From Nocardia higoensis NBRC 100133 (lineage in GTDB: Bacteria > Actinomycetota > Actinomycetes > Mycobacteriales > Mycobacteriaceae), in NCBI RefSeq assembly GCF_000308595.1, contig NZ_BAGA01000004.1, positions 1 to 64,000 of the forward strand: a stretch of DNA of 64,000 nucleotides, given 5' to 3'. This document shows positions 54,483 through 64,000 of this stretch, one piece after another; position 1 is the stretch's first letter; every line of letters begins with the position of its first letter. Under the pieces are notes generated by a model, which was not told the origin of the DNA, searched no databases, and saw only the letters and a program-made list of their open reading frames with translations. Made by a program: the position numbers and the translations under genes.

Positions 54483-55502
54483 ATGACACAAGCCGCCGCA
54501 CCGGCCGGTGAGCTGACCGCCTTGGGCACGCCGCTGCGCCCGTTTCGTTTCGCGGCCGCGGGCGAGGGGAACAAGCAGGAGGGCGGCGCTCGCAAGTTCG
54601 TCCAACTGGCGCAGCAGGCCGAGGAGTACGGCTACGACACCTTCGTCGTACCCGACCACCTCGGCGACCAGATCGGCCCGATCGCCGCGCTGGGCGCCCT
54701 CACCCAGGCCACCGACAAGATCCGGCTCGGTACTTCGGTGCTGGCCAACGGTTTCCGGCACCCCGTGGTGCTGGCCAAGGATCTGGCCACCATCGACGTG
54801 TTGTCCAAGGGCCGCCTCGAAGTCGGCGTCGGCGCGGGCTGGAAGCAGGACGAGTTCCTCGCCGCGGGCCTGCCCTACGAGAGCCCGGGCGTTCGCCTGG
54901 CCAAGCTCGCCGAAACCCTGACCATCCTGGACGTGCTGTTGCGCGGCCAGGAGTGCACGTTCCAGGGCAAGTACTACCAGGTCGACGGGGTCAAGGGCAC
55001 GCCGCGCCCGCGCCAGGGCCCGCGCCCGCCGCTGTGTACCGGCGGTGGTGGCCCGAAGATGTTGCGCCTGGCGGCGCAGCACGCCGACATCGTCTCGGTT
55101 GTGCCGATGACCACGAAGAACGGCAAAGGCCTGCTCTCCGGCATTACCCTGGAAAAGGCCATCGAGAAGGTGAACCTGGTCAAGGAAGCGGCAGGTGACC
55201 GGTTCGCCGACATCGAGTTGAACTGGGCGATCACCGCCGTCGTCATCACCGACGACCGGGAGAAGACCGCCGAGATGGCATTGTCCGCGCTGGAGCGGGG
55301 CCTGGCCCCCGATCTCGAGGTGGATGTGAAGCTGACGGTCGAGGAACTGCTCGACTCGCCCTATGTGGCGATCGGCAGCTTCGAGGAGATCGCCGAGCAG
55401 ATCAAGCGGGTGCGCAAGCTCACGTCGATGTCCTATGTCGGCATCTATCCCACGCAGATGGACGCATTCGCTCCGGTTATCCCCCTGCTGAGGGATGAGT
55501 GA
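54483..55502 (+). CDS. LLM-class F420/flavin-dependent oxidoreductase
   Basis: The 339-residue luciferase-like TIM-barrel protein has PFRFAAAGEGNK at the N-terminus, YDTFVVPDHLGDQIGPIAAL, TSVLANGFRHPVVLAKDLATIDVLSKGRLEVGVGAGW and PPLCTGGGGPKMLRLAAQHAD, all typical of the F420-dependent subgroup. The cofactor is probably F420 rather than FMN, but this is inference. ATG 54483 is the first start that matches the family N-terminus. The gene sits inside the mycolate locus between the cutinase-like gene and fadD32, with 240 and 192 bp gaps, so it is probably its own unit. A role in mycolate modification is possible but unsupported beyond location. Confidence 0.85.
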   Translation: MTQAAAPAGELTALGTPLRPFRFAAAGEGNKQEGGARKFVQLAQQAEEYGYDTFVVPDHLGDQIGPIAALGALTQATDKIRLGTSVLANGFRHPVVLAKDLATIDVLSKGRLEVGVGAGWKQDEFLAAGLPYESPGVRLAKLAETLTILDVLLRGQECTFQGKYYQVDGVKGTPRPRQGPRPPLCTGGGGPKMLRLAAQHADIVSVVPMTTKNGKGLLSGITLEKAIEKVNLVKEAAGDRFADIELNWAITAVVITDDREKTAEMALSALERGLAPDLEVDVKLTVEELLDSPYVAIGSFEEIAEQIKRVRKLTSMSYVGIYPTQMDAFAPVIPLLRDE

Positions 55503-55694
55503 GCGGGTCTTCTCTGTAACATGACCCTGGTTTGAGGACATCTAGCCGATAAGGCGGTCACCGCGCAGACCGCAGGAAATCTGCAGGTTGACTCTGCGAC
55601 ATGGAGCACCCGCGGGCGAAAGCGAGTCGAGGCCCCACAGATACCAACGGCGGTGTCGCCGTCATGCTGCGTGTGCCTCGGAGGAGAAGAAGGA

Positions 55695-57611
55695 ATGGAA
55701 GAGACTTTCGACGACTACCTGGACGAAACCGGGAACATCCGAATTCCCGAGGGTCAGACCCTGGTTGATCACGTCGAGAAGCACACCCGCAACGACGCCA
55801 ACACGCTTGCGTACCGGTATATCGACTATTCGCGAGAACGCGATGGCGAGGTGCACGAGCTGACGTGGCAACAGTTCGGTGTCCGGCTGCGCGCGGTGGC
55901 CGCCCGACTCCAGCAGGTGACCAAGCGGGGTGATCGGGTCGCCATCCTCGCCCCCCAGGGCCTGGACTACGTGGTTTCCTTCTTCGCCGCCATCTACGCG
56001 GGCGCCATCTCCGTGCCGCTGTTCGACCCGGACGAGCCGGGCCACACCGATCGCCTGCACGCCGTGCTCGGCGACTGCGAGCCCTCGGCCATCCTGACGG
56101 CCAGCTCCTCCGCCGCGGGCGTGCGCCAGTTCTTCCGCTCGCTGCCCGCCGCGCAGCGCCCGCGCATCATCGCCGTCGACGCGATCCCCGACAGCGTCGG
56201 GGAGAGCTGGGTACGCCCGGACATCTCGGTCGACGACATCGCCTACCTGCAGTACACCTCGGGCTCCACCCGGGTGCCCGCGGGCGTGGAGATCACCCAC
56301 CGGGCGGTCGCCACCAACCTGCTGCAGATGGTCGACGCGCTGAACCTGGACTGGAACTCGCGCGGCGTCACCTGGCTGCCGCTGTTCCACGACATGGGCC
56401 TGCTGACGGTGATCCTGCCCGCGGTCGGCGGCAAGTACATCACCATCATGTCGCCGAGCGCGTTCGTGCGCCGCCCGTACCGCTGGATCAAGGAGCTCGC
56501 CGCGATCTCCGACGGCGCGGGCACCTTCGCGGCCGCGCCGAACTTCGCCTTCGAGCACGCCGCCGCGCGCGGCCTGCCCCGCAGCGGCGAGTCGCTCGAC
56601 CTGTCGAACGTGCTCGGCCTGATCAACGGCAGCGAGCCGGTCACCACGTCCTCGATGCGCAAGTTCAACGAGGCGTTCGCGCCCTACGGCCTGCCCAAGA
56701 CCGCCATCAAGCCCTGCTACGGCATGGCCGAGGCCACCCTGTTCGTCTCGGCCACCAAGGCCGAGGACGAGGCCAAGGTGACCTATGTGGACCGCTCCGA
56801 GCTGAACGCGGGCCGCATGGTCAAGGTCGATCCCGGCGCCGAGAACGCCATCGCGCAGGTCTCCTGCGGTTATGTCGCGCTGTCGCAGTGGGCCGTGATC
56901 GTGGATCCGGAGACCGTCGAGAACGACGGCGGCGGCCACGAGCTGCCCGACGGCCGGGTCGGCGAGATCTGGCTGCACGGCAACAACATGGGCATCGGCT
57001 ACTGGAACCGCCCGGAGGAGACCAGGAAGACCTTCCGCAACCGGGTCACCGAGCGGATCGCCGAGGGCAGCCACGCCGAGGGCACCGAGCCGGACGCGAA
57101 CTGGATGCGCACCGGCGACTACGGCGTGTACTTCGACGGCGAGCTCTACATCACCGGTCGCGTGAAGGACCTGGTGATCGTCGACGGCCGCAACCACTAC
57201 CCGCAAGACCTCGAGTACTCCGCGCAGGAGGCGAGCAACGCGCTGCGGCCGGGCTTCGTCGCCGCGTTCTCGGTGCCCGCCAACCAGCTGCCCGCCGAGG
57301 TCTTCGAAGCCGACAGCCACTCGGGTCTGAAGTTCGACGCCGACGACGCCTCCGAGCAGCTGGTCATCGTGGCCGAGCGCGGTCCGGGCGCGGGCAAGGC
57401 CGATCCCGGCCCGATCGGCGACGCGGTGCGCGCGGCGATCTCCCAGCGGCACGGCGTCACCGTGCGTGACGTGCTGCTCGTGCCCGCGGGCTCCATCCCG
57501 CGCACGTCCAGCGGCAAGATCGCGCGGCGGGCCTGCAAGACCGCTTATCTCGAGGGAACGCTGCGGGGTGGTTACACCCAGCAGGCTTTCCCCGATGCAC
57601 CGGAAGAGTAA
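55695..57611 (+). CDS. fadD32: Long-chain fatty-acid-AMP ligase FadD32
   Basis: The 638-residue adenylate-forming enzyme activates the long meromycolic acid as an acyl-AMP and loads it on the N-terminal ACP of Pks13. [19 protein letters not shown] is the phosphate loop, [11 protein letters not shown] and [12 protein letters not shown] are A4 and A5 elements, and [13 protein letters not shown] and [37 protein letters not shown] form the hinge. The FAAL-specific insertion lies between about 350 and 400 ([13 protein letters not shown]). ATG 55695 follows GGAGGAGAAGAAGGA, a very strong ribosome site. It is separated from pks13 by 114 bp with a perfect hairpin. Confidence 0.95.
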   Translation: MEETFDDYLDETGNIRIPEGQTLVDHVEKHTRNDANTLAYRYIDYSRERDGEVHELTWQQFGVRLRAVAARLQQVTKRGDRVAILAPQGLDYVVSFFAAIYAGAISVPLFDPDEPGHTDRLHAVLGDCEPSAILTASSSAAGVRQFFRSLPAAQRPRIIAVDAIPDSVGESWVRPDISVDDIAYLQYTSGSTRVPAGVEITHRAVATNLLQMVDALNLDWNSRGVTWLPLFHDMGLLTVILPAVGGKYITIMSPSAFVRRPYRWIKELAAISDGAGTFAAAPNFAFEHAAARGLPRSGESLDLSNVLGLINGSEPVTTSSMRKFNEAFAPYGLPKTAIKPCYGMAEATLFVSATKAEDEAKVTYVDRSELNAGRMVKVDPGAENAIAQVSCGYVALSQWAVIVDPETVENDGGGHELPDGRVGEIWLHGNNMGIGYWNRPEETRKTFRNRVTERIAEGSHAEGTEPDANWMRTGDYGVYFDGELYITGRVKDLVIVDGRNHYPQDLEYSAQEASNALRPGFVAAFSVPANQLPAEVFEADSHSGLKFDADDASEQLVIVAERGPGAGKADPGPIGDAVRAAISQRHGVTVRDVLLVPAGSIPRTSSGKIARRACKTAYLEGTLRGGYTQQAFPDAPEE

Positions 57612-57641
57612 TTCACAAGGGTGAGCTTCGACCGCCGGTCG

Positions 57642-57682
57642 TCGGCGCCCGCCGGGGACATACCGTCCCCGGCGGGCGCCGA
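57642..57682 (+). terminator. Perfect 18-bp hairpin between fadD32 and pks13
   Basis: TCGGCGCCCGCCGGGGAC (57642-57659) pairs perfectly with GTCCCCGGCGGGCGCCGA (57665-57682) around ATACC. It lies 30 bp after the fadD32 stop and 43 bp before pks13. There is no T-tract, so it may terminate weakly, attenuate, or protect processed mRNA ends. Confidence 0.6.
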
Positions 57683-57725
57683 TTCGCGGCGCGCCCGGTA
57701 CGCAGACGAGTAGCTTGAGGAATTG

Positions 57726-60700
57726 ATGGCTGACAACGAGGGCACGCCCGACCAGACGGACCGCGACGCCGCGATCACCGAAGCCGCTGTGCAGGCCTCG
57801 GACGAGGGAACCGCGCGCACCGAGTTGTCGGTGGCCGAGCTGCGCGAGTGGCTGCGCAACTGGGTCGCCGAGGCCACCGGGCAGCCGGTGGACAACATCA
57901 CCGTGGACCGGCCGATGGAGGAATTCGGCCTGGCCTCGCGCGACGCCCTCGCCCTTGGCGGCGATATCGAGGAACTCACCGGCGTCACGTTGAGCGCCAC
58001 GGTCGTCTATCAGCACCCGACCATCGCCTCGCTGGCCGAGGTGATCGTATACGGCGAGCCGGAGGCTCCCGAGGGTTCGGGCGAGGACGCCTACTACACC
58101 GCCGGCTACACCCCCGGCGAGGCGCACGACATCGCCATCGTCGGCCTGTCCACCCGCCTGCCGGGCGCGGGTGACACCCCCGAGTCGACCTGGGAATTCC
58201 TCATCAACGGCGGTGACGCGATCCGCGAGCTGCCCGAAGGCCGCTGGTCGGAATTCCTGTCCGATCCGAACACCGCGCGGTTGGTCGCCGAGAGCAACAC
58301 CCGCGGCGGCTATCTGGACCAGGACGTGGTCAAGGGCTTCGACGCGGAGTTCTTCGCGATGTCGCCGATCGAGGTGGAGCGGGTCGACCCGCAGCAGCGC
58401 CTGATGATGGAGCTGACCTGGGAGGCGCTCGAGCACGCGCGCATCCCCGCCAGCGAGCTCAAGGGCGAGCAGGTCGGCATTTTCGTCGGTTCCTCCACCC
58501 AGGATTTCCAGCTCATCGCCGCGCTCGGCCTGGGCGATCGCGACCCGAGCCTGCCGATCTCGGCCGAGGCCTACGCCCTGCTCGGCGCTTCGACCGGCAT
58601 CATCGCCAATCGCGTCTCCTACTTCTTCGACTTCCGCGGTCCGTCGGTGACCGTCGACACCGCCTGCTCCTCGACGCTGGTCGCGGTGCACCAGGCCGTG
58701 CGCGCGCTGCGCGACGGCGATGCCGATCTGGCGCTGGCCGGCGGCGTGAACATGATCCTGTCCCCGGTGGCCACGCTCGGATTCGAGAAGAACGGCGCGG
58801 TCGCCAAGGACGGCCACATCAAGGCGTTCTCCGCCGATGCCGACGGCATGGTCCGTTCCGAGGGCGCCGGTCTGGTGGTGCTCAAGCGCCTGGCCGACGC
58901 CGAACGCGACGGCGATCGCGTGCTCGCGGTGATCAAGGGCTCGGCGGTCAACAACGACGGCCGCTCCAACGGCCTGTTCGCGCCCAACCCCGACGCCCAG
59001 GCCGAGGTGCTGCGCCGCGCCTACCGCGACGCCGGCATCAACCCCGCCACCGTCGACTACATCGAGGCGCACGGCACCGGTACCCCGATCGGCGATCCCA
59101 TCGAGGCCGACGCGCTGGGCCGGGTGATCGGCCGGGGCCGCGACGCCGACAAGCCCGCGCTGCTCGGTTCGGCCAAGACCAACTTCGGCCATCTGGAGTC
59201 CGGCGCCGGTGTGCCCGCCCTGACGAAGGTGGTGATGTCGTTCCAGCACAACGTCATCCCGCCGAACATCAACTACGCGGGTCCCAGCCCCTACATCCCG
59301 TTCGAGCAGGCCCGCCTGAAGGTCGTCGACACCCCGACCGAGTACCCGCGCTACAGCGGCGTGGCGACGGTCGGCATCTCCGGCTTCGGCTTCGGCGGCA
59401 CCAACGCCCACCTGGTGCTCCAGGAGTATGTGCCCGCCGGCGCCCGGCCCGCGGCGACCGAGCCCGCTGCTGCCGAGTCCGTCGCCGCCCGCCCGGCCGA
59501 TGATCTGGATGCCGAGAGCACCGATGTGATCGCGGCGGCCACCGAGATCACCGAAGCGGACGCCGCCGAGGTCGATGCCGAAGTGGCCGAGGTCGTCGCC
59601 GAGGCCACCGAGATCACGGCCGAGGCCGCCCAGGACACCGAGTGGTCGCCCACCCGGGCCGAGCCGCTGCCGGTCGTCCTCGCCGTGTCCGGTTACCTCC
59701 CGTCGCGTCGTCGCCGCGCCGCCGCCGAACTCGCCGACTGGCTGGAGTCCGAGGCGGGCCGGGACGTGCCGCTGGCCGATGTGGCCCGGTCGCTGGCCAA
59801 GCGCAGCCACTGGCGCTCGCGCGGCGTGGTGCTGGCCACCACCCACGAAGAGGCCGTCGCCGGCCTGCGCGCCGTCGCGGCGGGCAAGCCGGGCACCGGT
59901 GTGTTCACCGCCGACGCTCCCGCCGCGCAGGCCCCGATCTGGGTGCTCGCGGGCTTCGGCGCCCAGCACCGCAAGATGGGCAAGCAGCTCTACCAGGAGA
60001 ACGCGATCTTCCGCCGGGCCGTCGACGAGGTCGACGAACTCGTGCTGGACGAGGCCGGCTACTCCGTGCGCGAGATGATCCTCGACGACGCCCAGGACTA
60101 CGACGTGGGCACCTCGCAGGTCGGCATCTTCACCATCCAGGTCGGCCTGGCCGCGCTGCTGCGCGCGCACGGCGCCGAGCCGGACGCGGTGGTGGGCCAC
60201 TCGATGGGCGAGGTGGCGGGCGCCTACATCGCAGGCGGCCTCGCCCTCGAGGACGCGGTGCGGGTGATCTGCGCCCGTTCGCGCCTGATGGGCGAGGGCG
60301 AAGCCATGATCACCGACGCCGACGTGCGCAATATGGCGCTGGTCGAGCTGAGCGCCACCGATGTCGAGGCCATGCTCGCCGACTACCCCGATGTCGAGGT
60401 GGCCGTCTACGCCGCGCCGACCAACACCGTCATCGGCGGTCCCTCCGAACAGGTGATGGCGATCGTCGCGAAGGTGGAGGAGGCGGGCAAGTTCGCCCGT
60501 GTCCTGGCCACTCGCGGCGCCGGCCACACCTCGCAGATGGATCCGCTGCTGGGCGAACTGGCCGCCGAGCTGGCGGGCATCGAGCCGACCCGGCTGCGCC
60601 ACGGTCTGTACTCGACGGTGTTGAAGGAGCAGTTCTTCCGTCCGGGCAGCGATCCGCTGCACGACGAGGACTACTGGGTCACGAACATGCGCCACAGCGT

Positions 60701-63014
60701 GTACTTCACCAATGCGGTGAAGCTCGCGGTGGATCGCGGCCACACCACCTTCCTGGAGCTGGCCCCGAATTCGGTCGCGCTGATGCAGGTGCTCGGCACC
60801 ACCTTCGCCGCCGGACTGCACGACGCCCAGCTGATTCCGACGCTCAAGCGCAAGGAAGACGAGTCGGCCGGTGTGATCTCCGCGCTGGCCCAGCTCTACA
60901 CGCACGGTCACGCGGTCGACCTGCCCTCGCTGTTGCCTCCGGGCGACTACGCCGACATCCCGCGAACCACGTTCGTGCGCAAGGAGTTCTGGCCCAAGAG
61001 CCGGCTGGCGAGCGGCAGCGGCGAGGGCCGGGCGCCGGGCGCGCACGTCGCGCTGCCCGACGGCAGGCACGTATGGCAAGTGCAGGCCGCCGCGGTCACC
61101 GATCCCGCCGCCCTGGTGCAGGCCGCCGCCGCGCAGGTGCTCGCCGAGGTGAGCCTCGGTGCCTGCCTCGCCCACGGCACGGTGCCCGCCGCGGGCACGC
61201 TGACCACCACGCTGACCCCGCATCCCGGCGGCGCGTCGGTGCAGGTGCACGCCAATGAGGGCGGGCAGTTCCGGCTGCTGTTCGACGCGGTCGTCACCTC
61301 CGGCGCTCCGCTGCCGACCCCGGCGCCGGTCGCCGCGGCCGCCGAGACCGCGGTCGCGCAGGCGGCCGAACCCGAGGTCGTCGAGAACCACGGTGAGCGC
61401 TGGGATCCGAACGGTTCCCAGACCCTGGAGGACCGCCTGGCGCTGATCGTCGCGGAGTCCATGGGCTACGCGGTCGAGGACCTGCCGATGGAGATCCCGC
61501 TCATGGAGCTGGGTCTGGACTCGCTGATGGCCATGCGGATCAAGAACCGCGTCGAGTACGAGTTCGACATCCCGCAGCTGCAGTTGCAGGCGGTGCGCGA
61601 CGCCAACCTCAACGAGGTCGGCAAGGTGCTGCGCTACGCGATCGAGCATCGCGACGAGGTCGCCGCCATCGCCGAGCGGCAGGCCGCGGGCGAGGACGTG
61701 GTCATCGACGCCGACTTCGTCGAAAACGCCCGCGCGGCAATCGAATCGGGCGAGAGTCCGGATGCCGTGGCCAAGGCGGCCGGCGTGACCGCCGAACCTG
61801 CTGCCACCGAATCCGTTGCGGCCGAATCCGTTGCGGCAGAGCCCGCCGCCGCCGAGCCGGTGGTCGAGGAGGAGCCGGTCGATCCCGAGACCGCCGCCTT
61901 CGGCGAGGCCCTGGCCGACGTCTCCGAGGACGACGTGCCACCGCGCGACGCCGCCGAACGCCTCACCTACGCCACCTGGGCGATCGTCACCGGCAAGTCG
62001 GCGGGCGGTGTGTTCAACACCCTGCCGATCCTCGCGGAGGAGGTCGCCGAGAAGCTGGCGGCGCGGCTGTCCGAGCGGATCAAGGCCGAGATCACCGTCG
62101 ACGACGTGCTCGACTGCGAGACCATCGAGCAGCTGGCCGATATCGTGCGCGAGCAGCAGGACAACAGCAACGACGTGGAGGGCTTCATCCGCCCGCTGCG
62201 TCCGCGCCCGGAGGGTTCGAACGCCGTGCCGGTGTTCGTCTTCCACCCCTCCGGCGGCAACACCCTCGTCTACGAGCCGCTGCTCAAGCGCCTGCCCGCG
62301 GGCACGCCGATGTACGGTTTCGAGCGCGTCGAGGGCGATATCGAGCAGCGCGCCAAGCAGTACATCCCCGAGCTGCGCCGCATCCAGGGCGACGGTCCGT
62401 TCGTGCTCTACGGCTGGTCGCTCGGCGCGGTCTTCGCGCTGCAGGTCGCGCAGTTGCTGCGCGCCGAGGGTGCCGATGTGCGGGTGGTCGGCCTGATCGA
62501 CCTGGCCATCCCGACGCAGAACGAGGACAACAGCCCCGAGGAGCGGGTGCGCCGTATCGAGCGGTACCAGGCCTTCGCGAAGAAGACCTACGGCTTCGAC
62601 GGCGAACTCGACCGCGAGCAGCTCGAAGAGCTGGCCGCCGCGTCCGACGAAGAGCAGTTCCAGATGATCAGCGATCTGATCAAGATCAGCGGTGCGAAGA
62701 TCCCCGGCGGCGTGCTGGAACACCAGCGCACCTCCTGGGTGGAGAGCCGTCATCTGGCCCGCACCACACCGTCGCGCTACGACGGCGACGTGGTGCTCTA
62801 TCTCGCCGATCGCTACCACGACGGCATGATCGAACTGGAGCCCCGCTTCGCCGAGCGCAAGCCCAACGGCGGGTGGGACGAATATCTCCCCAACCTCCAG
62901 GTCGTGCATATTCCGGGGGATCATCTGCAGATCGTCGACGAACCGCGGATCGGGAAGATCGGTGCCGACCTGGCCGCGAAGCTCGTGGCGATGGAGGCGA
63001 AAGGGGACCAGTGA
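57726..63014 (+). CDS. pks13: Mycolic-acid condensing polyketide synthase Pks13
   Basis: The 1762-residue enzyme carries out the Claisen condensation of meromycolate with a carboxylated alpha-chain, then transfers the product to trehalose. Domain order is ACP (S71), ketosynthase (C314 in [28 protein letters not shown]), Ala/Glu-rich linker (about 575-645), acyltransferase (S826 in GHSMGEVAG), ACP (S1266 in GLDSLMA) and thioesterase (S1565 in GWSLGA; H1733 in PGDHLQI). There is no reductive domain, as in mycobacterial Pks13. The ACP2-TE linker contains a duplicated ESVAA unit. The stop overlaps accD4 (GTGA). Confidence 0.96.
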   Translation: MADNEGTPDQTDRDAAITEAAVQASDEGTARTELSVAELREWLRNWVAEATGQPVDNITVDRPMEEFGLASRDALALGGDIEELTGVTLSATVVYQHPTIASLAEVIVYGEPEAPEGSGEDAYYTAGYTPGEAHDIAIVGLSTRLPGAGDTPESTWEFLINGGDAIRELPEGRWSEFLSDPNTARLVAESNTRGGYLDQDVVKGFDAEFFAMSPIEVERVDPQQRLMMELTWEALEHARIPASELKGEQVGIFVGSSTQDFQLIAALGLGDRDPSLPISAEAYALLGASTGIIANRVSYFFDFRGPSVTVDTACSSTLVAVHQAVRALRDGDADLALAGGVNMILSPVATLGFEKNGAVAKDGHIKAFSADADGMVRSEGAGLVVLKRLADAERDGDRVLAVIKGSAVNNDGRSNGLFAPNPDAQAEVLRRAYRDAGINPATVDYIEAHGTGTPIGDPIEADALGRVIGRGRDADKPALLGSAKTNFGHLESGAGVPALTKVVMSFQHNVIPPNINYAGPSPYIPFEQARLKVVDTPTEYPRYSGVATVGISGFGFGGTNAHLVLQEYVPAGARPAATEPAAAESVAARPADDLDAESTDVIAAATEITEADAAEVDAEVAEVVAEATEITAEAAQDTEWSPTRAEPLPVVLAVSGYLPSRRRRAAAELADWLESEAGRDVPLADVARSLAKRSHWRSRGVVLATTHEEAVAGLRAVAAGKPGTGVFTADAPAAQAPIWVLAGFGAQHRKMGKQLYQENAIFRRAVDEVDELVLDEAGYSVREMILDDAQDYDVGTSQVGIFTIQVGLAALLRAHGAEPDAVVGHSMGEVAGAYIAGGLALEDAVRVICARSRLMGEGEAMITDADVRNMALVELSATDVEAMLADYPDVEVAVYAAPTNTVIGGPSEQVMAIVAKVEEAGKFARVLATRGAGHTSQMDPLLGELAAELAGIEPTRLRHGLYSTVLKEQFFRPGSDPLHDEDYWVTNMRHSVYFTNAVKLAVDRGHTTFLELAPNSVALMQVLGTTFAAGLHDAQLIPTLKRKEDESAGVISALAQLYTHGHAVDLPSLLPPGDYADIPRTTFVRKEFWPKSRLASGSGEGRAPGAHVALPDGRHVWQVQAAAVTDPAALVQAAAAQVLAEVSLGACLAHGTVPAAGTLTTTLTPHPGGASVQVHANEGGQFRLLFDAVVTSGAPLPTPAPVAAAAETAVAQAAEPEVVENHGERWDPNGSQTLEDRLALIVAESMGYAVEDLPMEIPLMELGLDSLMAMRIKNRVEYEFDIPQLQLQAVRDANLNEVGKVLRYAIEHRDEVAAIAERQAAGEDVVIDADFVENARAAIESGESPDAVAKAAGVTAEPAATESVAAESVAAEPAAAEPVVEEEPVDPETAAFGEALADVSEDDVPPRDAAERLTYATWAIVTGKSAGGVFNTLPILAEEVAEKLAARLSERIKAEITVDDVLDCETIEQLADIVREQQDNSNDVEGFIRPLRPRPEGSNAVPVFVFHPSGGNTLVYEPLLKRLPAGTPMYGFERVEGDIEQRAKQYIPELRRIQGDGPFVLYGWSLGAVFALQVAQLLRAEGADVRVVGLIDLAIPTQNEDNSPEERVRRIERYQAFAKKTYGFDGELDREQLEELAAASDEEQFQMISDLIKISGAKIPGGVLEHQRTSWVESRHLARTTPSRYDGDVVLYLADRYHDGMIELEPRFAERKPNGGWDEYLPNLQVVHIPGDHLQIVDEPRIGKIGADLAAKLVAMEAKGDQ

Positions 63015-64000
63015 GCACTACGGCCGAGAAACTCGCGGACCTACGCAAGCGCCTCGAGCAGGCGCAGGAGCCGGCGGGTGAAGCGGGGGTCGCGAAGCGG
63101 GCGAAGAAGGGTATTCCCAGCGCCCGCGACCGGATCAATATGCTGCTCGATCCGGGCACCTTCGTGGAAATCGGCGCACTGGTGCGCAAGCCCGGTGATC
63201 CGACGGCGCTCTACGGCGACGGCGTGGTCACCGGGCACGGCCTGGTCGACGGGCGGCCGGTCGCGGTGTTCTCCCACGACCAGACCGTCTACGGCGGGTC
63301 GGTGGGCGAGATGTTCGGCCGCAAGGTCGCCTACATCCTGGAGTACGCGGCGCGGGTGGGCTGTCCCGTGGTCGGCATCAACGACTCCGGCGGCGCGCGC
63401 GTACAGGAAGCGGTGACCTCGCTGGCCTGGTACGCCGAACTCGGCCGCCGCCAGGAACCGCTCTCGGGCCTGGTGCCGCAGATCTCGATGATCCTCGGCA
63501 AGTGCGCGGGCGGCGCGGTGTACGCCCCGATCAACACCGATGTGGTGGTGGCGACCGAAGAGGCGTACATGTTCGTCACCGGTCCGAAGGTGATCCGCGA
63601 GGTCACCGGCGAGGACGTGAGCCTCGAGGAACTCGGCGGCGCGCGGAGCCAGGCCGAGTACGGCAACATCCACCATGTGGCGCCGGACGAGACCGCCGCC
63701 TTCCAGTGGGTGCGCGACTACCTGAGCTTCCTGCCGACCAGCTGTCAGGAAGTCGCGCCGATCGTCAATCCCGGCCTGGAACCGGAGATCACCGAGACCG
63801 ACCGCGAACTCGACTCGATCGTGCCGGACTCCGACAACGCCGGCTACGACATGCACGAGATCCTGCTGCGCATCTTCGACGACGGCGATTTCCACGAGAT
63901 CGGCGCGTCCGCGGGCCGCAACATCATCACCGGCTTCGCCCGCGTCGACGGCCGCAGTGTCGGCGTGGTCGCCAACCAGCCGCTGGTCTACGCGGGCGCG
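63011..64000 (+). CDS. accD4: Acyl-CoA carboxylase beta subunit AccD4 (partial)
   Basis: The first 330 residues are present; the gene leaves the window at its right edge without a stop. AccD4 is the carboxyltransferase of the complex that carboxylates the C24-C26 alpha-chain used by Pks13. Seen are [34 protein letters not shown] (N-half crotonase fold), [32 protein letters not shown] (biotin/acyl-CoA oxyanion hole), and the start of the C-half with [33 protein letters not shown] 63011 overlaps the pks13 stop by four bases. Confidence 0.95.
   Translation, partial: MSTTAEKLADLRKRLEQAQEPAGEAGVAKRAKKGIPSARDRINMLLDPGTFVEIGALVRKPGDPTALYGDGVVTGHGLVDGRPVAVFSHDQTVYGGSVGEMFGRKVAYILEYAARVGCPVVGINDSGGARVQEAVTSLAWYAELGRRQEPLSGLVPQISMILGKCAGGAVYAPINTDVVVATEEAYMFVTGPKVIREVTGEDVSLEELGGARSQAEYGNIHHVAPDETAAFQWVRDYLSFLPTSCQEVAPIVNPGLEPEITETDRELDSIVPDSDNAGYDMHEILLRIFDDGDFHEIGASAGRNIITGFARVDGRSVGVVANQPLVYAGA

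Noticed and set aside
55662..62924. A 2420-codon open frame antisense to fadD32 and pks13
   Set aside because: The sense genes are certain. Long antisense frames are a by-product of high-GC codon bias, and the translation has no recognisable domain.

Overview
The window is high-GC actinobacterial DNA. It carries the complete core of a mycolic-acid and arabinogalactan assembly locus, in the order glf, glfT2, PAP2 phosphatase, decaprenyl-phosphate phosphoribosyltransferase, aftB, antigen-85-type mycolyltransferases, cutinase-like enzyme, fadD32, pks13, accD4. Gene order on both flanks matches the Mycobacterium tuberculosis Rv3839-Rv3799c region (from memory). There is no Erp/PirG gene, there are four mycolyltransferases with C-terminal LGFP repeats on one, and there is only a minimal PE/PPE/EspG set. 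These traits suggest Nocardia or a close mycolate-bearing relative. No transposase, integrase, phage gene or CRISPR array is visible, so this is ordinary chromosomal backbone with some lineage-specific genes.

Region 1-18.6 kb: a degenerate ~30-bp repeat tract; an iron-box-controlled DUF2470 protein; pheA with a phosphoglycerate-mutase-type phosphatase; a PE-PPE-EspG triad; a small zincin and a septum-formation-type membrane protein; serS; a membrane GGDEF/EAL protein with a degenerate GGDAF signature; two transporters; a metallo-beta-lactamase/Rieske fusion; a lipoprotein divergent from a PlsC-type acyltransferase; tRNA-Gly(GCC); and an overlapping rsbW-sigF pair.

Region 18.6-38.5 kb: a copper operon (periplasmic His-rich protein plus P1B ATPase) behind a CsoR-like operator that sits inside an apparently leaderless promoter; a FadR-type regulator with a fatty-acid-hydroxylase-like membrane protein; a six-gene oligopeptide ABC transporter operon with two tandem substrate-binding lipoproteins; a HAD phosphatase; a large unknown protein; a secreted amidase and a SpoIID/LytB protein (both with LGFP-like repeats) transcribed divergently from an unusually AT-rich intergenic; and a MerR/TipAS regulator.

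Region 38.5-64 kb: the cell-envelope locus, all on the + strand. glf and glfT2 build galactan, UbiA makes the arabinose donor precursor, AftB caps arabinan, FadD32-Pks13-AccD4 condense mycolic acids, and the Ag85 paralogues transfer mycolates. Three of the mycolyltransferases are followed by strong hairpin terminators, so they are probably separately transcribed. An LLM-type flavin/F420 oxidoreductase lies between the cutinase-like gene and fadD32. accD4 runs off the window edge. I did not find a clearly undescribed multi-gene system. The best leads are regulatory sites and odd protein architectures, listed as findings.
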